Of a stretch of DNA of 64,000 bases, positions 50,501 through 58,825 are shown piece by piece. The notes beneath the pieces were generated by a model that worked only from the letters and a program-made list of their open reading frames with translations, made no database searches and was not told the DNA's origin. The stretch's first letter is position 1, and each line of letters starts with the position of its first letter. This DNA is from an uncultured Bacteroidia bacterium. Lineage in GTDB: Bacteria > Bacteroidota > Bacteroidia > Bacteroidales > UBA932. The DNA is taken from the NCBI GenBank assembly GCA_902769525.1, contig CACXPG010000008.1:116631-180630 (forward strand), in the 5' to 3' direction. The position numbers were made by a program, and so were the translations under genes.

Positions 50501-53412
50501 AGGTGATTGTCTGGATAAGGCTTAGAAACAACGTATGAGGTCTGGAAGAACTGGTCGTCTCTTACCATCCTGAAGTAAATGCTGGCGCCGTCCTTGTATT
50601 CAGGAATGTAGGCAAAGTTCTTCTCCAGAAGTTTGTCGCTCAGGCGGAATACCTTGCTCTCCACGTTCTTGCCGTCTGAATACACGTCCATATAGATAAC
50701 GGCATCCTTCTGGGAAGTTCCGAACCAGATCTTGTCCCCGTCGCGATAAGTCCACAGATAGCTTCCTTCCAGAGGCTTTCCGTCCTTTACGGAGAACATT
50801 GCAAAGGATGTTTCTCCTTCGCAAACCTCACCCTTGTCGTCCTTTACGGAGTAGGTGATTATGTATCTTCCGGATGGCAGGGCCTTCCAGTCGTCCATAT
50901 TCACCGATGTGTTGGACTGGACCTTTCCTTCCTTGACCTTGTCGCCCTTCTCTCCGTTGTTGTCTTTCCAGAGAGTGTAAGACACTTCCTTTGCAAGCTC
51001 GGTTCCGTCGAGGTTGGTAACGCTCATCCTGATCAGGATGTCTTTCTCCTTGTCTATCTCCTTGCCCACGGCGCAGCGTACAACAAGGCTCTTCTTTCCA
51101 ACGTAAACGCTGGTAGAAGTGCTCTGGGTTTCTCCGGCGGCATTGGTTACGTCTATCTTAACCTGATAAGAGCAGTAGCTGCTGGAGTACCTGTCATCGT
51201 CTTCTTCGTCCATAGGCACAAGGGTTACAGGAACCTTTACATTTCCCAGTTCGTCGGTCTTGGCCTCACCCTCTTGCAGAATGGTTTCGTTAGACATTCT
51301 CCACCAGCTCCACTTGCGGCGGGTGACGGTGTACTTGACGTCTGCCTCGTCCAGAGGAACGCCGGAGAAAGTCTTGGCATTGGCCTTCACCTCAATCTGG
51401 TCGCCGAACTTGTAGCTTCCCTCAATCCTGTCTGCCCTCACTTCAAACGTAGGCCTCTTGTATTCCTCCACGCTGATGGTTGTGGCGTCATAAGTGAAAT
51501 CACTGTCCTGAACCTCAATTCTGTAAGTGCCCATAAGGCCGGATGTCGGAACCTGGAGAGAGGTTTCAAACGATCCGTAGACATTTGTCTTGACTTCTTT
51601 CTTGTCAACAGTCTCGCGATTATGGTTTTTCAGGATGACCGTGTAGGCCTTGCCTTCAATTATGCCTGCATCTTCTCCTTTACACCAGTAGGATATGCCT
51701 TTTACGTACACTGTCTGGCCAGGGCGGTAGATAGACCTGTCTGTGAGCAGATGGAGCTTGTCGCTTTTCTCATCTTTTGATCCACGGTACTGCTCGTGAA
51801 GGTAAACAGAAGTTTTAGGCATGTAGATGTCGCTGCCCAGTTCGGCTTTCAGGCTGACATTAGGGTTGAAGCCCTTGAAGTCTTCGTCTTTTTGGACAAA
51901 GATGGTCTTTCCGTCCTTGTCGCTGATTTTCTCCAATATCTGGCTGTCATCCCTGCTGTTTGACTTGTACTTGGTCATTATGACCTTCGCTCCCTGGATT
52001 GGCTGTCCACTTAGGCGGTCTACAACAATCACTTCCAGATTCCTGTCTTTCCAGTTGTTGTACATCAGCTTCATCCGTCCCACTCTCATAATGTCCCAGT
52101 TGAAGATTTCATGCTTTGCAGCCACGGCCTTGAAGGTATATATTCCAGGTTCGGACGGAATCTGGAACTGTACGCTCTTGTATGTAGTCTTGTAGTCGGC
52201 CGGCCTTTCCAGAGGGTAGGTGACGGTAGAAACCACGGCGCACTTTTTCAAGTCTTCATCCTTGAGCTTGTGAGTTTGGCCTTTGTTGATAATATCGTGA
52301 AGACTCTCAGGAATCTTGTAGATGATGATATCCACTTTGTCAAGGTTATTGTGGCCGATATTAACCTCTCTCTCCTGTCCCGGATATGCAAAGCTCGGAA
52401 GCGAGAAATTGACGTATGGCTTGAGAATGTTCTCCTTGATTTCCTTCAGATACTCCGTCCTCTTGTAGCCGGAATAATTCTTCAAGCCCATTTCGCAGTA
52501 CTCCATAGCCTTGGCCGGATTCTCTCCTTTAAGATTTTGCGCCAGTTCTATGAGGATTTCGGCGCAGGTCTGTCTGGCCTTGACTTTTTCATCGCTGAGA
52601 AGCTCTTCCAGAGACTTCACGTACTCTTCCGTTTTTTCTCTGTATGAGAGCCTTCTCTGCAGCATGTCCATAGAAGACAAAATGTAGGCGTCGGTGTTGC
52701 CGGCATTAAGGTAGGAAATAATGGTACGGCTCTCAATCTCGTTTATCCTGTCACTGATGGCCTTCTTGTCCTTTGCCACATTTTTAATATCGCCGAGGGA
52801 TGAAATTGCCCTTTGCGTGATGATGTGGAGCAGATCGTGATTAAAATACTCTCCTTGCTTATGCTGTTCAACGAAAGGAATGAACTTGGAGTTGTCTGCC
52901 TTCCTGAGGGCTTCGATGTCGAATAGGGAGGCATTGACGTTGTCCAGCACGGTCTTGACGAACTTCATGCTGCCCCACTGCTCCACATCTGGGGTGTCTT
53001 CTCCGCCGTCTATGTTGGTTCTCTCGTTGATTTCCCAGGAGTTGCCTTCTACATAATTGGAATAGATGGTTGCTATGCAGCTGTGCAGCACCATCTTGGT
53101 TACGGGATCTTTTTCATCCTTTGCCCAGGTTTCCAGTTCCCTGAGGCTGGAATAGAGCGTGTCTGGAGTAATGTCCGTTTTCTTGTCCACTCTGTAGAAC
53201 CAGGCCTTCAGAAGCTGGCCCTGGTCTCCTTCCTTTCTTGCTTTTTCGATAATCTTGTCGCAGATTTCCACCACCGTCTTAGGGTGGTCTTTCTTGTCAG
53301 CTTCCTTTACCTGGTCCCACAGCTGCTTGTATGAAGCATCTTGCCCGGAAGCGTTCCCAAATCCGAATATTGCCATTACAGTAATGATTAGGGTGATTAG
53401 TTTTGTTTTCAT
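47590..53412 (-). CDS. Alpha-2-macroglobulin family protein without thioester (1940 aa)
   Basis: Largest gene in the window. Signal peptide 1-23; N-terminal helical region (to about 330); a run of MG-type beta domains including the MG2-like KLHLLTDRSIYRPGQTVYVKG and repeated Ig-like units; a Glu/Gln-rich linker; the A2M domain (ETAFFLPQLVTDNDGNVAISF near 1156, LTRWRFMSMAHTKDL); and the alpha/alpha-toroid TED-like region. Where trapping macroglobulins have CxEQ, this protein has DDDCAICWTNALY (Cys1376), so no thioester can form. Bacterial members are thought to guard the periplasm against proteases; this one would act without covalent trapping, if at all. Cotranscribed with the HExxH gene. Confidence 0.93.
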   Translation of the reverse strand: MKTKLITLIITVMAIFGFGNASGQDASYKQLWDQVKEADKKDHPKTVVEICDKIIEKARKEGDQGQLLKAWFYRVDKKTDITPDTLYSSLRELETWAKDEKDPVTKMVLHSCIATIYSNYVEGNSWEINERTNIDGGEDTPDVEQWGSMKFVKTVLDNVNASLFDIEALRKADNSKFIPFVEQHKQGEYFNHDLLHIITQRAISSLGDIKNVAKDKKAISDRINEIESRTIISYLNAGNTDAYILSSMDMLQRRLSYREKTEEYVKSLEELLSDEKVKARQTCAEILIELAQNLKGENPAKAMEYCEMGLKNYSGYKRTEYLKEIKENILKPYVNFSLPSFAYPGQEREVNIGHNNLDKVDIIIYKIPESLHDIINKGQTHKLKDEDLKKCAVVSTVTYPLERPADYKTTYKSVQFQIPSEPGIYTFKAVAAKHEIFNWDIMRVGRMKLMYNNWKDRNLEVIVVDRLSGQPIQGAKVIMTKYKSNSRDDSQILEKISDKDGKTIFVQKDEDFKGFNPNVSLKAELGSDIYMPKTSVYLHEQYRGSKDEKSDKLHLLTDRSIYRPGQTVYVKGISYWCKGEDAGIIEGKAYTVILKNHNRETVDKKEVKTNVYGSFETSLQVPTSGLMGTYRIEVQDSDFTYDATTISVEEYKRPTFEVRADRIEGSYKFGDQIEVKANAKTFSGVPLDEADVKYTVTRRKWSWWRMSNETILQEGEAKTDELGNVKVPVTLVPMDEEDDDRYSSSYCSYQVKIDVTNAAGETQSTSTSVYVGKKSLVVRCAVGKEIDKEKDILIRMSVTNLDGTELAKEVSYTLWKDNNGEKGDKVKEGKVQSNTSVNMDDWKALPSGRYIITYSVKDDKGEVCEGETSFAMFSVKDGKPLEGSYLWTYRDGDKIWFGTSQKDAVIYMDVYSDGKNVESKVFRLSDKLLEKNFAYIPEYKDGASIYFRMVRDDQFFQTSYVVSKPYPDNHLRLKWSVFRNTLIPGQAEQWTLNVVGPDGKPADAEVLALMYDASLDKIRSHYLSAISRYYPRHLTYANWQSTKLSFFGMNYSPSHGVYVQDLDFDKFINLPYILGGRRRHVLYRALGAKSGAVLYDAMVVEDSAIPMPYAKNEESHDELSLLKQEAEAAAKGQDEEGQPQAKEEEQEPQLRTNFNETAFFLPQLVTDNDGNVAISFTLPESLTRWRFMSMAHTKDLKTGYLQDEIEAKKDFMIAPNMPRFLRNGDITTISSSLTNLSEKDIDANVKFELFDIATEKVFHSESKKVSAAAGKTSKVSFSFPVEDTYDVIGVRIIAEGGEFSDGEQHSLAVLSDKVRIVESVALPIRGEQKKEFSLESLFNHHSPSATKKTLTIEFTGNPAWYAIQALPSLAEPDDDCAICWTNALYANVLASKIANSQPKIKSVYEAWKKSGQNKETLLSNLQKNQELKTILLSESPWVLEAKSEEDQKMMISTLFDVMNIRNIGDKAIKKLGELQMGDGGWTWFKGMESSPWITEYVLTQDIRLRILTGENLDGARKQMHSKGLAYMHNEAQKEYDWIMKEKVKAKGVSYFILKYLYLVALEAQADGKTPADIVPKNRKTMYNWFLNKVAEVPKSQDMQEKSMAAVVLKANGKQKLADEYIQSIREHLTSSEEMGMYFAFNENPYRWGSLNLNAQVAAIEAFDQVAGDMQTVEEMKIWLLKQKQTQMWGTSTLTADAIFALLARGDNWLASEGIADLTFADRTVSTNKPDEEGNAPIPGLNYIKRAYTDSEATDARTITVEKKDKGIAWGAAYATFFEKMSNVKDNGGKEMSITKELFVKRVNKVSETGNTENGALAYTLEPLKNGAQIKVGDIVTARMVIKIDRRMDFVQLKEQRAACFEPMTQLSGYHYGGGTGYYEEIKDASTNFFFYSLGKGTYVLEVNYRASRAGEYEAGLANLQCAYAPEYTAHTSSCRITVTE

Positions 53413-53432
53413 AACCCGAGGTTTTATGTTTT

Positions 53433-53440
53433 CAAATTTA
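53433..53440 (-). promoter_or_regulatory. Probable -7 element of the macroglobulin gene
   Basis: Minus-strand TAAATTTG, 20 nt before the ATG at 53412. The rest of 53413-53764 holds the divergent riboswitch promoter, the riboswitch and its short leader; nothing else was seen there. Confidence 0.5.
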
Positions 53441-53540
53441 CAAATCTCTTCTGAAATATCACTGCATAAAAAGAGGCAGCCGAAGAAACAATCTCAATAA
53501 TTGTGCACTAAAAGGAATTTTTTGCTTGGCGACGGGATTA

Positions 53541-53570
53541 TTGATAGAAAAATGATAATTCCTATCTTTG
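53541..53570 (+). promoter_or_regulatory. Promoter of the cobalamin riboswitch
   Basis: TTG (53541-53543), 19-nt spacer, TATCTTTG (53563-53570). The expected start site is about 4 nt later, right at the first riboswitch stem. Confidence 0.75.
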
Positions 53571-53574
53571 CACC

Positions 53575-53740
53575 GGCAAGGTTCCATATTCTTTTCAGGA
53601 TGAGGATCAAATGGGAATCGGGTGTAAGTCCCGTACAGTTCCCGCTGCTGTAAGCCCGGTATGTTTCCGGAACTCCAAGCCACTGGCATTCAGGCCGGGA
53701 AGGCTTCCGGATAGGGCGAAGTCAGAAGACCTGCCTTGCG
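53575..53740 (+). ncRNA. Cobalamin (B12) riboswitch
   Basis: Conserved pieces in order: P1 arm GCAAGG (53576-53581) pairing with CCTTGC (53734-53739), GGGAATCGGGTGTAAGTCCC, CCCGCTGCTGTAAGC, the B12 box GCCACTGGCATTCAGGCCGG, GGGAAGG, then GGGCGAAGTCAGAAGACCTGCC (shown here in pieces). It should reduce expression of the downstream lipoprotein when adenosyl- or other cobalamin is plentiful. No clear terminator follows within 25 nt, so control may be at translation. Confidence 0.95.
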
Positions 53741-53764
53741 TTTAGGTGTTTTCTCCTGCGGGAT

Positions 53765-55489
53765 ATGGGAGATTTGATATCGGCGATGTTTATGAAGGCT
53801 TTGATGTATTTGTTCAAGATAACAGTTTTGTCCGCTCTGTCAGCAATGCTTTGGTGCTGCGGCGGAAAGCCGCTGGACGTCAACCCCAAGCCGGCTCCTT
53901 CAATTTCCGTGGAAAGCCAGGCGGTAACGGTTAAGGTGGGCAGGAGCATAACCATAACTCCAACCTACACCAATGCCGACGGGGCCTCTTTTCAGTGGAC
54001 TATGGACGGCAAGGTTATCTCCACGGCAAAGAGCCTTACATTCTCTTCCAAGGAAACGGGAATCTTCTATGCCAAGATAACCGTTACCAACTCTAATGGC
54101 TCGGCCAGTATGGAAATCAAGATTACCGTAGCTGAAATGCTTCCTCCGAGGGTGGCTATGGCGGTTCCGCAGGGTGGATTCTCCATCCAGAAAGACACGG
54201 AACACGAGTTCATCCCTTCCGTGGAGAACGAGGACGGCTGCTCCTACAGCTGGACTCTGGACAACGCTGAGGTTGCAACCACCAAGTCTTACAAGTACAA
54301 GCCAACTGCCACCGGCACCCATACATTCAAGTTCACAGCCAAGAATGAAGACGGTCAGGCATCGCTGAGCTTTACGGTAAAAGTTCTGGAAGAAAAGGAT
54401 ATGCCGTTCAAATGGAGCTTTGAAAGAGAAGCCTTCAACTATTCCACCGGAAGAAGCATAAGGATTCTCATCCGCGACCTGGAAAACGCATTTGACGCCA
54501 GGTTCGTCTGGAAACTGGACGGGGCCGAAGTCCAGAATTCCGCCCAGCCTTATTATGTCTGCTCGGAATCAGGTGTAGGAAAGCATACGCTCACAGTCAC
54601 TATGACAAATTCCTACCGCTCCCAGTCCAAGACTTTGACCGTAAATGTCTGCCAACCAGAAGGCTCATACAAGAGAACCGGGGGCACGGCTCCTTGGAAC
54701 AAGATTTACGAGTATATGCCGGCTCCGGGCCAGTTTATCAACGAAAACTTTAAGGCAACCACTATGGAAGAAGCCTGTGCCTGGGCCCAGAAGAGAATGG
54801 AGGCCAAGAGCTTCGTTTCCCTGGGAGCCTGGGGCGGATACATCATCGCCGGATTCGACCACAGCGTGGAAAATGACGGCGGCTACAACCTGGCCATAGC
54901 CGGCAACGCCTTCCACAATTCTTCCGAGCCCGGCATCGTATGGGTGATGCAGGACGAGAACGGCAACGGCCTTCCGGACGACACCTGGTACGAGCTTAAA
55001 GGCAGCGACTACAGCACCCAGACAAAAGATTACGCAATAACCTACTACAAGCCTTCTTCCAAGTCTTCCGTCCAGTGGGTTTCCTCAGACGGCAAGAGCG
55101 GCAGCATAGACTACCTTCCTGCGTACCACACACAGGACAGCTACTATCCTGACTGGGTAAAGACAACCACATACACCCTATACGGCTCAAAACTTATCTC
55201 AAAGACCAGGGAAGTCAGCAAGGACAACTGGATCAACCAGGATTTCGGCTGGGGCTATGCAGACAATTTCAGCGAAATCGACCGCCTCTCGGGAGGGGAC
55301 AACTCTTCTGCCGGCGCCTCTGACAACCATTTCAAGATCAGCGATGCCGTTACCTGGGACGGACAGCCCGCCAACCTCAAGTACATAGATTTCGTAAAAG
55401 TCCAGACTGCAGTTTGCGACAAGGCAGGATGGATAGGGGAAGTCTCCACTGAAATCTTCTCCATCGCCGACTACAACATGAGCAAATAA
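53765..55489 (+). CDS. B12-regulated surface lipoprotein with PKD-like domains
   Basis: 574 aa, start uncertain: ATG 53765 or, better for a signal peptide, ATG 53792 (MKALMYLFKITVLSALSAML). Lipobox MLWCC. Three or four PKD/Ig-like repeats of about 85 residues (each like ADGASFQWTMDGKVISTAKS and DGCSYSWTLDNAEV) fill residues 45-310. The C-terminal 260 residues form a separate domain (WNKIYEYMPAPGQFINENF, GGYIIAGFDHSVENDGGYNL, DENGNGLPDDTWYELKGSDY). The riboswitch 25-50 nt upstream ties it to vitamin B12, so it is a candidate surface B12 or corrinoid binder comparable to BtuG/BtuH in role, not in proven homology. Confidence 0.85.
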   Translation: MGDLISAMFMKALMYLFKITVLSALSAMLWCCGGKPLDVNPKPAPSISVESQAVTVKVGRSITITPTYTNADGASFQWTMDGKVISTAKSLTFSSKETGIFYAKITVTNSNGSASMEIKITVAEMLPPRVAMAVPQGGFSIQKDTEHEFIPSVENEDGCSYSWTLDNAEVATTKSYKYKPTATGTHTFKFTAKNEDGQASLSFTVKVLEEKDMPFKWSFEREAFNYSTGRSIRILIRDLENAFDARFVWKLDGAEVQNSAQPYYVCSESGVGKHTLTVTMTNSYRSQSKTLTVNVCQPEGSYKRTGGTAPWNKIYEYMPAPGQFINENFKATTMEEACAWAQKRMEAKSFVSLGAWGGYIIAGFDHSVENDGGYNLAIAGNAFHNSSEPGIVWVMQDENGNGLPDDTWYELKGSDYSTQTKDYAITYYKPSSKSSVQWVSSDGKSGSIDYLPAYHTQDSYYPDWVKTTTYTLYGSKLISKTREVSKDNWINQDFGWGYADNFSEIDRLSGGDNSSAGASDNHFKISDAVTWDGQPANLKYIDFVKVQTAVCDKAGWIGEVSTEIFSIADYNMSK

Positions 55490-55490
55490 C

Positions 55491-55778
55491 CTAGGATTTG
55501 CGGTTGGGATTTTTCGGGAACCAGCCCTTGCGGACCCTTTCCCTCTGGTGGAATACTTCCAAAATGCCCCAGAAACTGGAGAAGGATGCAACTCCCAGGA
55601 TTGCGCTCCAGAAGATGCTAGGAGTAAGGCAGGCCCAGACTCCTAAGCCGATTCCGGCAATAAGGAAAGCCCACCATATCTTGACACCAAAGTAATATTC
55701 ACCCTTTATCACCAGAGGATGAAAGATTCCGATTATCAGGAAAGATATGGCTCCTATGAGTATTCCGTTCCAGTTCAT
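55491..55778 (-). CDS. DUF4491 membrane protein
   Basis: 95 aa with three spans (about 5-24, 33-52, 58-77). MNWNGILIGAISFLIIGIFHPLVIKGEYYFG is the DUF4491 start (cited by its first 12 residues and HPLVIKGEYYFG); the C-terminus is basic. Bacteroidota family of unknown role. Stops 1 nt from the convergent lipoprotein gene; its promoter and the TonB receptor promoter are divergent. Confidence 0.87.
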   Translation of the reverse strand: MNWNGILIGAISFLIIGIFHPLVIKGEYYFGVKIWWAFLIAGIGLGVWACLTPSIFWSAILGVASFSSFWGILEVFHQRERVRKGWFPKNPNRKS

Positions 55779-55804
55779 ATTTGATTAGGGTTATTAACTT
55801 CAAC

Positions 55805-55823
55805 TGGTTAGTGGCACTAACCA
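55805..55823. promoter_or_regulatory. Palindrome between DUF4491 and the TonB receptor gene
   Basis: TGGTTAGT (55805-55812), spacer GGC, ACTAACCA (55816-55823): a perfect 8-bp dyad of operator size, just downstream of the minus -7 box and upstream of the plus promoter. Confidence 0.45.
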
Positions 55824-55835
55824 CTTCGCTCAGTA

Positions 55836-55843
55836 CAAATATA
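55836..55843 (-). promoter_or_regulatory. Probable -7 element of the DUF4491 gene
   Basis: Minus-strand TATATTTG; the palindrome at 55805-55823 would lie around +8 to +26 of this transcript. Confidence 0.45.
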
Positions 55844-55866
55844 AGCAGAAAATCCAAGTATTTTGA

Positions 55867-55874
55867 TAAATTTG
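55867..55874 (+). promoter_or_regulatory. Probable -7 element of the TonB receptor gene
   Basis: TAAATTTG, exact consensus, 46 nt before ATG 55921. A second TATATTTG at 55911-55918 is too close to the start codon to serve it. Confidence 0.5.
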
Positions 55875-55920
55875 CAGGCCTTAATCAATGTGATTTTTAA
55901 TGTTCACCGATATATTTGAA

Positions 55921-58245
55921 ATGAAAAGAAGAACCATCGGGATAAAGGCAGTTTTGCTGTCCATCTCCCTGTTAATAAGCAGCCTGTCTTACGGGCAGGA
56001 CAACGGTTCCGTCTTGGACCAGGAAGATACCATTAAGAAGTATTCGATTGAAGAGCTGTGGGTTGTGGATTCTCCTAAGGAGAGCCGAGTGCTCAGAGAC
56101 CAGCCGCTTTCTTCTACAATCCTCCAGAGAGAGGCGATGGAAGACAACAGGGTGTTCTCGATGAAGAACCTGAGCGGAATAGTTCCTAACCTGTACATTC
56201 CTGATTACGGCACAAAATACACTTCATCTATTTATGTTCGTGGAATAGGGTCCAGAATCAATTCTCCGGCAGTGGGCATTTATGTGGACGGCCTGCCGTA
56301 CTTCGACAAGAGCGGATTTGATTTCGATTATGCAGATATTGAGAGAGTGGAGGTGCTCAGAGGCCCGCAGGGAACGCTTTACGGAAGGAATACAATGGGT
56401 GGCCTGATCAACCTCAGGACCAAGAACCCGTTTGACTATAGCGGCACGGACCTGATGCTGAGCGCCGCCACCAAGAACAACTACAGGGCGTCGGTTACTC
56501 ATTACCACAGGATAAGCCAGAAGTTCGCTTTCTCCGCAGGAGGTTTCTACGACTATTCGGGAGGATTCTACAGGAATCTGTTTGACGGAAAAAAGATAGA
56601 CAAAGGCTCCAGTGCTGGCGGAAGGATGCACGGAATACTGAAGCCGAGTTCAGGCCTGTCGTTTGACCTGAATGTCAGCTATGAATATGATGATGACGGA
56701 GGCTATCCTTACGGGGCTTATGACAAGGCCACTGGAGAGTATTCCGGTCCGGACTACAATTTCAAGAGCTCATACAGAAGGAATATGGTCAATGCCGGCC
56801 TGATAACCACATATTCTCCAAAGAGTCTTGGAATAACAATCACTTCCACCTCCGGGTGGCAGTACCTGAAAGACAGGATGACGATGGATACCGACTATTC
56901 TCCTGCAGACCGTTTCACGATGAACCAGAACCAGCTTCAGAACACCGTCAGCCAGGAAGTTATACTAAAAGGCAAGTGGAACGAGTTCTGGGGAGGGATG
57001 GATTTCTCGACAGGAATATCCGGATTCTATCAGTGGAACCGCAACCGCACTCCGCTTACCTTCGGCTCGGCCTTTATATCTGATTTGCAGGCTACAATGG
57101 ATGCTGCAATGGCTCATTCCCCGGTAAAGGTGAAGCTTACCGACGAGAGGATGGATGTGCCGGGGCTGTTCTATCTCCCCGCCAGCGGCGCCGCCCTTTT
57201 CCACCAGAGCGTGTTCAACGATTTTTTCGGCGCCAAAGGCCTGTCCTTGACACTGGCAGTCAGGTTTGACTATGAGAAGGTGAAGATAGACTACGCCACT
57301 TCCTCGGCGATGAACTACCTTATGACAATGCCCGGCGGAAGGAAAAGTGAGGGCACATACAAGGTTGAATATCTTGGAAAGCAGTACCAGGAATCAATGC
57401 CTGTTCTGCCGCGCCTTGCACTCAAGTACGATTTCAACTCCAGGAACAATATCTATATCATGACCGCAAAGGGCTATCGCGGAGGAGGATTCAACATCCA
57501 GATGCTCTCGGATTACATGCAGGGCGACCTTCAGAAGAATGTCGGCACGCTGGACAACGATTCAACCATAAACGCGGCCTTGCGGTACAGGCCGGAGTAT
57601 TCCTGGAACCAGGAGTTTGGCGGACACTTCACCTCAAGGGATTCAAGGTTCTCGATGGATTTCAGCCTGTTCTACATGATGGTCAAGGACCAGCAGGTAT
57701 CCCGTTTTGTCGAGAGCGGACTGGGAAGATATACATCCAATGCCGGCAAGAGCCTGAGCTATGGAGGGGAGATGTCGCTGATTTATAATCCGGTATATGG
57801 ACTTAACCTTATTGCCGACTATGGCTATACCAATGCAAAGTTCACAAAGAACCTCACTCAGGTTGTGGTGACAAAAGACGGGAAGAGAGTGCTGGAAGAA
57901 AGAGACTACAAGGACAAATATGTTCCGTTTGCGCCAAAGCATACTCTAAGGCTTGCAGCCAGTTATTCAATAGACCTGGGGCAGAGCAGCAAGCTCACAT
58001 TCGGAGCTGATTACACGGGGCTGGGGAAAATCTATTTCACCGAGGCAAATGATGTCAGCCAAAAGTTCTACGGCCTTGTGAACGGGAGAGTTTCATTCTC
58101 CTATGGCAAGAACGAGATTTCTCTTTGGTGCAACAACATATTCAACAAGGATTACTCGCTGTTCTACTTTGACAGCGGTAGTGCAGGGTTCATGCAGAAA
58201 GGAAAAGGCACCTGGGCAGGCATAGACCTCAGGCTCAGGTTCTAG
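55921..58245 (+). CDS. TonB-dependent receptor, non-SusC type
   Basis: 774 aa from ATG 55921 (a 55900 ATG is also in frame). Signal peptide ending SYGQ, then a plug with the TonB-box-like region (IEELWVVDSPKE), VRGIGSRINSPAVGIYVDG and IERVEVLRGPQGTLYGRNTMGG, followed by a barrel that ends in LRLRF. No carboxypeptidase-like or STN domain, so it belongs to the siderophore/small-ligand branch (FecA/CirA/BtuB-like). The riboswitch-driven lipoprotein lies 0.4 kb upstream but is not contiguous with it, and this gene has no riboswitch of its own; B12 import is possible but unproven. Last 4 nt overlap the convergent gene. Confidence 0.92.
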   Translation: MKRRTIGIKAVLLSISLLISSLSYGQDNGSVLDQEDTIKKYSIEELWVVDSPKESRVLRDQPLSSTILQREAMEDNRVFSMKNLSGIVPNLYIPDYGTKYTSSIYVRGIGSRINSPAVGIYVDGLPYFDKSGFDFDYADIERVEVLRGPQGTLYGRNTMGGLINLRTKNPFDYSGTDLMLSAATKNNYRASVTHYHRISQKFAFSAGGFYDYSGGFYRNLFDGKKIDKGSSAGGRMHGILKPSSGLSFDLNVSYEYDDDGGYPYGAYDKATGEYSGPDYNFKSSYRRNMVNAGLITTYSPKSLGITITSTSGWQYLKDRMTMDTDYSPADRFTMNQNQLQNTVSQEVILKGKWNEFWGGMDFSTGISGFYQWNRNRTPLTFGSAFISDLQATMDAAMAHSPVKVKLTDERMDVPGLFYLPASGAALFHQSVFNDFFGAKGLSLTLAVRFDYEKVKIDYATSSAMNYLMTMPGGRKSEGTYKVEYLGKQYQESMPVLPRLALKYDFNSRNNIYIMTAKGYRGGGFNIQMLSDYMQGDLQKNVGTLDNDSTINAALRYRPEYSWNQEFGGHFTSRDSRFSMDFSLFYMMVKDQQVSRFVESGLGRYTSNAGKSLSYGGEMSLIYNPVYGLNLIADYGYTNAKFTKNLTQVVVTKDGKRVLEERDYKDKYVPFAPKHTLRLAASYSIDLGQSSKLTFGADYTGLGKIYFTEANDVSQKFYGLVNGRVSFSYGKNEISLWCNNIFNKDYSLFYFDSGSAGFMQKGKGTWAGIDLRLRF

Positions 58246-58787
58246 AGCTCTATGTCCTCTTCTCCGTTATAGCTGTGGTGGTGCATAATTCCCATGGAAT
58301 CTGCCGGGGTAGAAGCTTCTGCCAGAGACCGGACATAGGATTCGATGGCAGCCATGCCTTGGGAGAGTTCACCTCCTGCATAGGCGTTCGTGCCGCCTGA
58401 ATAGATGCTTCCTTTCTCATATTCAAGACAGAAAGACCATCCGTAGCCGTCATACACCTGCATCTTAGGGCGGTAGGAGTTCTTAAGATTCCATAGCTTG
58501 TGCTGTTTTGCAATGGAGTCAATTATCTGGAGGCTTTCCTCGGGTATCCTGACAAGATGGATGTCATTGTCATCTTTTGACCAGCCCAGACGAAGCACTC
58601 CGTCCTTGTTCCTGTCGATGCGGAAATAGTCGATAGGGTAGGCCATTGTGCCGCTGTACGAATACTGGTAGGAGACGAGCTTGCCTTCGGGTTTGGTGTT
58701 GTCTCCCTCGGCGATTATGCCGAATTTTGAGCGCGAGCAGGATCCGAGAACTGCCAGAAGTGCGCACACAGAAAGGATCAGTTTCAT
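58242..58787 (-). CDS. Hypothetical lipoprotein
   Basis: 181 aa from ATG 58787; lipobox VLGSC. The soluble domain (SYQYSYSGTMAYPIDYFRIDRNKDG, then GWSFCLEYEKGSIYSGGTNAY) is not recognised. A much longer reading up to 58928 is an Arg-rich shadow of the Gly-rich end of the neighbouring gene and is not real. It follows the DUF2207 gene by 38 nt and is the last gene of the envelope operon. Confidence 0.75.
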   Translation of the reverse strand: MKLILSVCALLAVLGSCSRSKFGIIAEGDNTKPEGKLVSYQYSYSGTMAYPIDYFRIDRNKDGVLRLGWSKDDNDIHLVRIPEESLQIIDSIAKQHKLWNLKNSYRPKMQVYDGYGWSFCLEYEKGSIYSGGTNAYAGGELSQGMAAIESYVRSLAEASTPADSMGIMHHHSYNGEEDIEL

Positions 58788-58825
58788 AATTGTATGTTTT
58801 TTGTTTTGTTGTCGCGATTTTTGTT

